A stretch of DNA of 9,458 bases, taken from the NCBI GenBank assembly GCA_902477055.1, contig CABSFY010000088.1, positions 1 through 9,458 on the forward strand, given 5' to 3'. Origin of the DNA: an uncultured Eubacteriales bacterium. GTDB lineage: Bacteria > Bacillota > Clostridia > Oscillospirales > Oscillospiraceae. The translations under genes were made by a program, and so were the position numbers. Positions 5,419 to 9,458 of the stretch are shown one piece after another. Numbering within the stretch: the first letter of the stretch is position 1; each line of letters starts with the position of its first letter. A model generated the notes under the pieces. That model did not search any database. It saw only the letters and a list, made by a program, of their open reading frames with translations, and was not told the origin of the DNA.

Positions 5419-6042
5419 ATGGAACAAAACGCAAACCAGATCGTACTGACCGGCGTGCTTGCCGGAAGTCCGCAGTATTCGCACAGCAACCATGGGCGGC
5501 GCTTCTTTTCTTTTCCGCTGGAGGTCACGCGGCTGTCCGGCGCGGTCGATCGGCTGCCGATTTTGGCGCCGGAGGAGCTGCTGGAGCAGACGGCGGCGGA
5601 TGAGGGCGACGGATTACATATCACAGGGCAAATTCGCTCGTTTAACAGTCGCCGGAACACCGGGCGAAAGCTCATCATTTCGGTCCTTGCCGAAACGCTG
5701 GGGGTCACGGACGCGCCGCATGACAATCAAGTTACGCTGCAAGGGAAGATCTGTAAGGAGCCGGTCTACCGCCGCACGCCGCTCGGCCGCGAAATCTGTG
5801 ACGTGATGCTCGCGGTCAACCGGCCCTATCGCCGCGCGGATTATCTGCCGTGTATCCTCTGGGGCCGCTGCGCACAGGAGGCAGCCGATGCCCCGGTTGG
5901 CGCGGAGCTGCACCTGACCGGCCGCCTGCAAAGCCGCGGCTATATCAAAATGCTCGACGGCACTCCGGAGGAGCGCATCGCCTATGAGATCTCCGCCATC
6001 ACCGCCGCCGTCACCCCGCCGACTGCGCCGGACGAGGCATGA
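5419..6042 (+). CDS. Single-stranded DNA-binding protein paralogue with two OB-like domains
   Basis: The protein has 207 residues, and two similar halves can be read. Residues 6-98 begin NQIVLTGVLAGSPQYSH, then RRFFSFPLEVTRLSG, and end with a GLHITGQIRSF strand. Residues 103-195 begin NQVTLQGKICKEPVYRR, then GREICDVMLAVNRPYRRAD, YLPCILWG, and GAELHLTGRLQSRGY. The second half matches bacterial SSB closely (conserved aromatic YLPCILWG strand); the first is more divergent. A normal SSB has one OB fold and a C-terminal DDxPF tip for partner binding. This one ends PTAPDEA with no such tip, so it is probably a specialised paralogue rather than the replicative SSB. GAGGTG precedes the ATG. It is monocistronic and diverges from the TSUP pair. 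Confidence 0.75.
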   Translation: MEQNANQIVLTGVLAGSPQYSHSNHGRRFFSFPLEVTRLSGAVDRLPILAPEELLEQTAADEGDGLHITGQIRSFNSRRNTGRKLIISVLAETLGVTDAPHDNQVTLQGKICKEPVYRRTPLGREICDVMLAVNRPYRRADYLPCILWGRCAQEAADAPVGAELHLTGRLQSRGYIKMLDGTPEERIAYEISAITAAVTPPTAPDEA

Positions 6043-6067
6043 TTTTCACGTTTCGACCGCAGCGGTT

Positions 6068-6114
6068 GGCTCCCTCTGACGAGGCCGCTTCGCTACTCTT
6101 TGTACAAGGGAGCC
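6068..6114 (+). repeat. Degenerate member of the CTCCCTCTG repeat family
   Basis: GGCTCCC (6068-6074) and GGGAGCC (6108-6114) form a 7-bp inverted repeat just after the SSB stop. The inside holds TCTGACGAGG, as in the intact copy that starts near 6138, but the second stem is lost. It could help end the SSB transcript, although no T-run follows. Confidence 0.5.
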
Positions 6115-6137
6115 TTAAAGATGCGCACCGTTCAAAG

Positions 6138-6181
6138 GCTCCCTCTGATGAGGGAGCTGTCAGCGAAGCTGACTGAGGGAG
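6138..6181 (+). repeat. Double-hairpin repeat with a duplicated 3' arm, copy 1
   Basis: Stem 1 pairs CTCCCTC (6139-6145) with GAGGGAG (6150-6156). Stem 2 pairs GTCAGC (6159-6164) with GCTGAC (6168-6173) around GAA. The element ends TGAGGGAG (6174-6181), which repeats stem 1's 3' arm and could pair with its 5' arm instead. The 547-base gap 6043-6589 holds no gene that I can support; it is filled by this family, the heptamer element and a terminator. Confidence 0.7.
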
Positions 6182-6234
6182 AGATGCTGGCAGTTGCGTT
6201 GACTGAAAGATTTCTTTTCATCGCAGCCCTCTCT

Positions 6235-6280
6235 CCTTCCGTCACGGCTTCGCCGCGCCACCTTCCTCACAGAGGAAGGT
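6235..6280 (-). repeat. Double-hairpin repeat, inverted copy 2
   Basis: Read on the minus strand: a 9-bp stem (6272-6280 with 6260-6268, 3-nt loop), an imperfect GCGGC/GCCGTGAC second stem, and a terminal GGAAGG repeating the first stem's arm. This is the same architecture as 6138-6181 and 6306-6350 with different stem bases. Confidence 0.65.
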
Positions 6281-6305
6281 TTTGAAGCCGCGTACCAGCT
6301 AAGGG

Positions 6306-6350
6306 CTTCCCTGTGTAAGGGAAGCTGTCACGGCTTGCCGTGACGGAAGG
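6306..6350 (+). repeat. Double-hairpin repeat, copy 3
   Basis: CTTCCCT (6306-6312) pairs with AGGGAAG (6318-6324). GTCACGGC (6327-6334) pairs with GCCGTGAC (6337-6344). A terminal GGAAGG follows, which can also pair with CTTCC. It is followed by a separate 8-bp hairpin, 6357-6364 with 6368-6375 (loop AAT). Confidence 0.7.
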
Positions 6351-6410
6351 GTTGTTTTCGCGCCAATGGCGCGAATTCCAATCCGTGCCGTAAGGCACAC
6401 CGATTATAGT

Positions 6411-6494
6411 ATTCACTATTCACTATTCACCATTCACTATTCACGAAATCGATCGTGCCTGCATGCGGCGGGGTGAGGGCACCCCGCCCTACGC
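6411..6494 (+). repeat. ATTCACT heptamers plus GC-rich hairpin, copy 2
   Basis: Nearly five ATTCACT-type units (6411-6444; the third is ATTCACC) precede GAAATCGAT and a hairpin pairing 6467-6475 with 6480-6488 (loop AGGG), then CTACGC. Positions 6432-6494 match 245-307 at 58 of 63 positions; this copy has three more heptamers, so unit number varies. Confidence 0.8.
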
Positions 6495-6546
6495 ATGGGA
6501 CGGTCATGTATCCGGAATTGACACATTACAATGTTGCTTGCGCGGC

Positions 6547-6585
6547 AAAAAATCCCGTATTCGGTTTATCGCCGAATACGGGATT
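6547..6585 (-). terminator. Terminator of the glycosyltransferase gene
   Basis: A perfect 14-bp stem (6551-6564 with 6572-6585, 7-nt loop) lies four bases beyond the stop codon at 6590. On the minus strand it continues into a run of Ts (complement of 6547-6552). The plus-strand side is also T-rich (6584-6591), so it may work in both directions. Confidence 0.88.
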
Positions 6586-6589
6586 ATTT

Positions 6590-7501
6590 TTATTCTCCGC
6601 CGCAGGTGTCCGCGACGATGTAACGGGGACGGTCCTTGATCTCCTCGTAGATGTTGCCGACGTAGTAGCCGATGATGCCGAGGCTGATCATGATAATGCT
6701 GCCGAGGAACAGCAGCAGGATGATGACCGTTGTAAAGCCGCCGAGGGCGAGGCCCATGAACTTCTGTACCAGCGCCGTGATTCCCAGAACCACGGAAACG
6801 AGCAGCGTTATAACGCCCAGCACCGTCACGATATGCAGCGGCAGCGCGGTGAATGCGGTGATATTTGACACGGCGTATTTCATCAGCGACCACGTGGACC
6901 ATTTCGACTGGCCCGCCGTGCGTTCGCGAACCTCATAAGGCACCTCCGCCGTGCGGAAGCCGACCCATGACGACAGCGCACGGAAAAACGCCCGCTTTTC
7001 GCGCATCGTGAGGATGACGTTCACGGCCTTGCGGTCGAGCAGCTTAAAATCCGACGCGCGGGACATATCCACCCGCGTCGCGCGGCTGATGATTTTATAA
7101 AACGCTGCGGCGGCGAGCCGATGGGCCGCGCTTTCCTTGCCGCGGTCGGACTTCACGCCCTCGACGACCTCTGCGCCCTGCTCCCAGAGGCGGTACATCT
7201 CCACCAGCTTCTCCGGCGGATGCTGCAAATCGCAGTCCATGACCGCGACGCAGTCGCCCTTCGCCGCCTGAAGGCCCGCGAAAATCGCCGCCTCCTTGCC
7301 AAAATTGCGCGAAAAATGCACACCGCGCACCGTTTTCGACGCAAGCGCGGCGATCTCCGGCCACGTTTTATCGCGAGAGCCGTCATCGACGAACACGATC
7401 TCATATGCAATCGCCGCGTTTTCCAGCACGGCCGCAACCGCCTTCGCCGCAGCGGGTACCATTTCTTCCTCGTTATACGCCGGAATTACTACGGAAAGCA
7501 T
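6590..7501 (-). CDS. Membrane-anchored family 2 glycosyltransferase (GtrB/DPM1-like)
   Basis: This 303-residue GT-A enzyme is of the polyprenyl-phosphate glycosyltransferase type, which moves a sugar from a nucleotide donor to undecaprenyl phosphate at the inner face of the membrane for envelope glycan decoration. VVIPAYNEEE (4-13) opens the fold. VDDGS (38-42) and MDCDLQHPPE (88-97, DxD-like D89/D91) bind nucleotide and metal. The RTAGQSKWS stretch (194-202) is the usual acceptor-side motif. Two C-terminal membrane helices (about 215-244 and 255-282) and the cytosolic tail IYEEIKDRPRYIV are typical. Length is normal. GGAGG lies 10 nt before the ATG, with a good promoter upstream. The gene is monocistronic with its own terminator. 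No flippase or polytopic GT-C partner is visible in the window, so the sugar and target cannot be named. Confidence 0.9.
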   Translation of the reverse strand: MLSVVIPAYNEEEMVPAAAKAVAAVLENAAIAYEIVFVDDGSRDKTWPEIAALASKTVRGVHFSRNFGKEAAIFAGLQAAKGDCVAVMDCDLQHPPEKLVEMYRLWEQGAEVVEGVKSDRGKESAAHRLAAAAFYKIISRATRVDMSRASDFKLLDRKAVNVILTMREKRAFFRALSSWVGFRTAEVPYEVRERTAGQSKWSTWSLMKYAVSNITAFTALPLHIVTVLGVITLLVSVVLGITALVQKFMGLALGGFTTVIILLLFLGSIIMISLGIIGYYVGNIYEEIKDRPRYIVADTCGGE

Positions 7502-7532
7502 CCTGCTCCCACCTCCGAATCGTTATTGTATT

Positions 7533-7561
7533 ATGATAAACGCTGCTGCGCCGTTTGTCAA
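7533..7561 (-). promoter_or_regulatory. Promoter of the glycosyltransferase gene
   Basis: On the minus strand there is a perfect TTGACA (-35, 7556-7561), a 17-nt spacer, and TATCAT (-10, 7533-7538; 5 of 6). Transcription would start near 7526, about 25 nt before the ATG. Nine bases separate its -35 from the -35 of the divergent promoter. Confidence 0.8.
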
Positions 7562-7570
7562 TATTTTGCG

Positions 7571-7599
7571 TTGTGACCGGCGCGGATTTGTGTTATACT
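7571..7599 (+). promoter_or_regulatory. Extended -10 promoter, likely for the asparaginase operon
   Basis: TTGTGA (-35, 7571-7576) has a 17-nt spacer to TATACT (-10, 7594-7599), preceded by TG at 7591-7592 with one base between, an extended -10. Transcription from about 7606 would give a leader of about 210 nt before ansA, which contains a dispersed repeat. I found no better promoter nearer the gene. Confidence 0.65.
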
Positions 7600-7618
7600 A
7601 TGTAAAAAAAGGGCCGGA

Positions 7619-7719
7619 TGCACCATCGAAATTCATTCGCAGGGCGGGGTTCCCTGCCCCCGCCGCTGCCGGCAGCATCGATTAAGTGAATAGTGAATAG
7701 TGAATGGTGAACAGTGAAT
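7619..7719 (-). repeat. Heptamer/hairpin composite repeat, inverted copy inside the ansA leader
   Basis: GCACCATCGAA (7619-7629) comes first. A hairpin follows, pairing 7643-7649 with 7658-7664, imperfect compared with the other copies. GCTGCCGGCAGC (7665-7676) is a perfect 12-base palindrome. Then come the reverse complement of AATCGAT and five heptamers AGTGAAT (7685-7719, fourth unit GGTGAAC). On the minus strand this has the same order as 245-307 and 6411-6494. It accounts for much of the 314-base gap 7502-7815; the stretch 7720-7800 shows nothing I can assign. Confidence 0.75.
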
Positions 7720-7815
7720 AATATAAGCCGTGCCTTATGATTCCCTGTCCACTGCCCCACGAACCACGAAACCATACATTACCTCGCCGCCTCGGCGGCA
7801 TAGGGAGGGCTTTCC

Positions 7816-8823
7816 ATGAAAAAAGTTTTGATGCTCGGAACGGGCGGAACGATCGCCTCGGAGATGACGCAGAGCGGGCTGACGCCGGTTTTGACCTCGG
7901 AGCAGCTCGTCGAAAACGTGCCGGAGCTGGCCGAGCTGTGTGACATTACCTGCCGCCAGCTCTTTTCCATCGACTCGACGAACATCACCCCGGCGCACTG
8001 GCTGCAAATCGCCGCCGCGATCGAGGAGAGCTACGACGCGTTCGACGGCTTCGTCATCGCCCACGGCACGGACACAATGGCCTACACCGCCGCCGCGCTG
8101 TCATATCTCGTGCAGTATTCACCCAAGCCCATCGTCCTGACCGGTGCGCAGAAGCCGATCGTCTTTGAAAACACGGACTCCAAGACGAATCTTGCCGACG
8201 CGTTCCGCTGCGCCGTGTCGGACCTGTGCGGCGTGATGCTGGTGTTTAACGGCCGCGTCCTGCTCGGCACGCGTGCGCGCAAGACGCACACGACCAGCCT
8301 ACAGGCATTTTCGAGCATCAATTATCCTGTCCTCGGCGTGCTGCAAAACGGCGTTTTGATGGAGTATATCCATCCGGAGGCGCTCGAACGGCCGGTTTTT
8401 TACCACAAGCTCGACCCGAAGGTCGGCCTGTTAAAAATTATTCCCGGCACGGATTGCGCACTGTTAGAATATATTCTGGAACACAACGACGCAGTCATTA
8501 TCGAGAGCTACGGCGTCGGCGGGCTGCCGTCGTATCAGGGCAGCGGCTTTTTCGACGTGATCCGCCGCGCCATCCACTCCGGCAAGACCATCGTCATGAC
8601 CACGCAGGTGCAGAACGAGGGCAGCAACCTCGGCACGTACGACGTCGGCTTCCACCTGAAGCACGACCTCTTGCTTTTGGAGGCGTATGACATGACGACG
8701 GAGGCTGCGCTGGCCAAGCTGATGTGGATTCTCGGCCAGACGCACGATACTGCCGAGATTCGCCGCCTGTTCTGCAAGCCGGTGTCGCATGACCTGCTGT
8801 ACCTGAAGGAGGGAGCGCAATGA
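7816..8823 (+). CDS. ansA: L-asparaginase, type I (cytoplasmic)
   Basis: This 335-residue enzyme hydrolyses L-asparagine to aspartate and ammonia in the cytoplasm. GTGGTIAS (8-15) carries the nucleophile T12, HGTDTM (83-88) carries T85 and D86, and RARKTHTTS (153-161) carries the conserved Lys K156, so both catalytic triads are complete. The absence of a signal peptide and a length near E. coli AnsA (338) favour type I over the secreted type II. AGGGAGGG (7801-7808) lies 7 nt before the ATG. The stop overlaps the DUF2284 start by ATGA, so the two are co-translated. The likely promoter is at 7571-7599, leaving a long leader with a repeat. Some family members also act on glutamine or in Glu-tRNA amidation (GatD), but GatD has extra domains not seen here. 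Confidence 0.94.
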   Translation: MKKVLMLGTGGTIASEMTQSGLTPVLTSEQLVENVPELAELCDITCRQLFSIDSTNITPAHWLQIAAAIEESYDAFDGFVIAHGTDTMAYTAAALSYLVQYSPKPIVLTGAQKPIVFENTDSKTNLADAFRCAVSDLCGVMLVFNGRVLLGTRARKTHTTSLQAFSSINYPVLGVLQNGVLMEYIHPEALERPVFYHKLDPKVGLLKIIPGTDCALLEYILEHNDAVIIESYGVGGLPSYQGSGFFDVIRRAIHSGKTIVMTTQVQNEGSNLGTYDVGFHLKHDLLLLEAYDMTTEAALAKLMWILGQTHDTAEIRRLFCKPVSHDLLYLKEGAQ

Positions 8824-9350
8824 ACCGCGCCCGGCTGGAGGAGCGGCTGAATGAGCTGCCGCTGGCACAGTATGTCTTTTTCCGCACGGAGGAGCTGGAA
8901 TTTTCGCCGCGCGTGCGGATGGTCTGCGAGCAGGAATGTCCGCGTTACGGGGAAAGCTGGGCCTGCCCCCCGGCGGTCGGTTCGGTCGAGGACTGCAAGA
9001 AGCGCGTTCTGGCCCGCCCGGAGGGCCTGCTCATCGTCACACTCACGGAGGTCAACGACATTGCCGACATAGCCGAAACCCTTGCCACCCGCCCGGCGCA
9101 TGAAAAAATCACGCGTCAGGTTGCGCAAATTATGGCCGATGAGGGCGTTTCGCCCTTTGTCCTGTCCACGGAATCGTGCGCCATCTGCGAACACTGTACT
9201 TACCCCGCAGCGCCCTGCCGCCACCCGGAGCTGATGTACCCCTGCGTCGAGAGTCACGCCATCGTCGTGACCGCGCTGGCCGAGCGCCTCGGCGTGGAGT
9301 ATCAGTACGGCGGCAACGTCGTGACCTGGTTTTCGTTGCTGCTGTTTTGA
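8820..9350 (+). CDS. DUF2284 cysteine-rich, predicted metal-binding protein
   Basis: The protein has 176 residues, is soluble, and has no signal peptide. Two cysteine groups define the family. The first is CEQECPRYGESWACPP (36-51: C36, C40, C49), with C59 nearby. The second is CAICEHCTYPAAPCRHPE (120-137: C120, C123, C126, C133), followed by PCVESHAI (141-148). The second group has iron-sulfur-like spacing (CxxCxxC...C). Members are found widely in anaerobic Clostridia and methanogens; I know of no established reaction. The ATG is embedded in the asparaginase stop (ATGA), so its amount should track AnsA. A strong hairpin follows the stop. A role in asparaginase biology is suggested only by coupling; the protein may equally be an iron-sulfur sensor or carrier. 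Confidence 0.85.
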   Translation: MNRARLEERLNELPLAQYVFFRTEELEFSPRVRMVCEQECPRYGESWACPPAVGSVEDCKKRVLARPEGLLIVTLTEVNDIADIAETLATRPAHEKITRQVAQIMADEGVSPFVLSTESCAICEHCTYPAAPCRHPELMYPCVESHAIVVTALAERLGVEYQYGGNVVTWFSLLLF

Positions 9351-9364
9351 TCGAGAAAAAAGAA

Positions 9365-9400
9365 CGACCCCGGTGGAGCGTCGCCGCTCCGCCGGGGCCG
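9365..9400 (+). terminator. Terminator hairpin of the ansA-DUF2284 operon, T-tract displaced
   Basis: A GC-rich stem pairs 9365-9380 with 9385-9400 around TCGC, with one T-G wobble (9374/9391) and one A-C mismatch (9367/9398). It starts 15 bases after the stop. Instead of a T-run, only GTTGCT (9401-9406) follows before a group II intron-like sequence, so the original T-tract may lie beyond the insertion. The A-run at 9357-9361 would serve as a T-run on the minus strand. Confidence 0.7.
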
Positions 9401-9406
9401 GTTGCT

Positions 9407-9458
9407 GTGCGCCCGGTGAGCGCACGTTCTGTAGGGTGAAAGTCCCGAAGTCGCCCGG
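9407..9458 (+). mobile_element. 5' end of a group II intron (continues past the window)
   Basis: The sequence from 9407 starts GTGCG, the group II 5' splice-site consensus (GUGYG). It is followed by GCGCAC (9420-9425), which can pair with GTGCGC (9407-9412), and by GGGTGAAAGTCCCG, a domain I stretch very typical of bacterial group II introns. It begins six bases after a terminator stem and points the same way as the genes, which is how class C introns are known to insert. The ribozyme body and the reverse transcriptase/maturase, if any, are outside the window, so class and completeness cannot be judged. Confidence 0.65.

Noticed and set aside
5187..5726. Minus-strand open frame across the TSUP/SSB intergenic region
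   Set aside because: It runs through the SSB gene antisense and the TSUP gene out of frame, ending in arginine/alanine repeats with no supported start.
6100..6285. Small plus-strand open frame of 61 codons
   Set aside because: It is made entirely of the double-hairpin repeats; the apparent peptide is a by-product of repeat sequence.
6411..6444. Possible CRISPR-like or regulatory iteron array
   Set aside because: The units are 7 bases, contiguous and without spacers, so this is not CRISPR. No replication gene is nearby to support an origin.
7600..7815. T-box or other riboswitch in the ansA leader
   Set aside because: No T-box antiterminator signature and no terminator hairpin with a U-run were found; the leader is mostly a dispersed repeat.
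8535..9425. 296-codon minus-strand open frame opposite ansA and DUF2284
   Set aside because: It crosses both genes and the terminator, and its sequence shows no fold signature; it is a shadow of GC-rich codons.

Overview
The window looks like a chromosomal segment of a GC-rich gut-type Clostridia (Oscillospiraceae/Ruminococcaceae-like Firmicute). The evidence is strong GGAGG ribosome-binding sites, sigma-A-type promoters with 17-bp spacers, short ATGA-coupled operons, a half-size TauE/SafE pair, a tandem-OB SSB paralogue, and gene-poor gaps packed with GC-rich hairpin repeats. I cannot name a species. I see no tRNA, rRNA, CRISPR array, transposase or recognisable defence or secretion cluster; the genes are mainly housekeeping.

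Layout. 1-545: an incoming terminator, hairpin repeats, and the terminator of the leftward operon. 546-1802 (minus): 5-formyltetrahydrofolate cyclo-ligase followed by a HicB-like/DinB-like two-domain protein. 1962-2834 (plus, divergent): a YegS/DagK-type lipid kinase ending near a 16-bp perfect hairpin. 3087-4273 (minus): an ECF-type S-component-like membrane protein coupled to RuvX/YqgF. 4274-4595: promoter and repeats. 4596-5305 (minus): two 118-residue TSUP half-transporters overlapping by ATGA. 5419-6042 (plus, divergent): an SSB with two OB domains. 6043-6589: two repeat families and a terminator. 6590-7501 (minus): a GtrB/DPM1-like membrane glycosyltransferase. 7502-7815: back-to-back promoters plus a repeat inside the predicted leader of the next gene. 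7816-9350 (plus): type I L-asparaginase coupled to a DUF2284 cysteine-rich protein, then a terminator hairpin. From 9407 to the window end: what looks like the 5' end of a group II intron.

No single pathway joins these genes. The local functional units are the folate-salvage/DinB operon, the S-component/RuvX pair, the split transporter pair and the asparaginase/DUF2284 pair. The most unusual signal is non-coding. One family of seven hairpins keeps a fixed CCCT loop and flanks while the stem bases change in compensation, and it is often attached to ATTCACT heptamer arrays. A second family has a terminal segment that repeats one hairpin arm, so two pairings are possible, and this relation is kept while the sequence changes. 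These repeats are the best candidates for something under-described; I do not see a new protein system.
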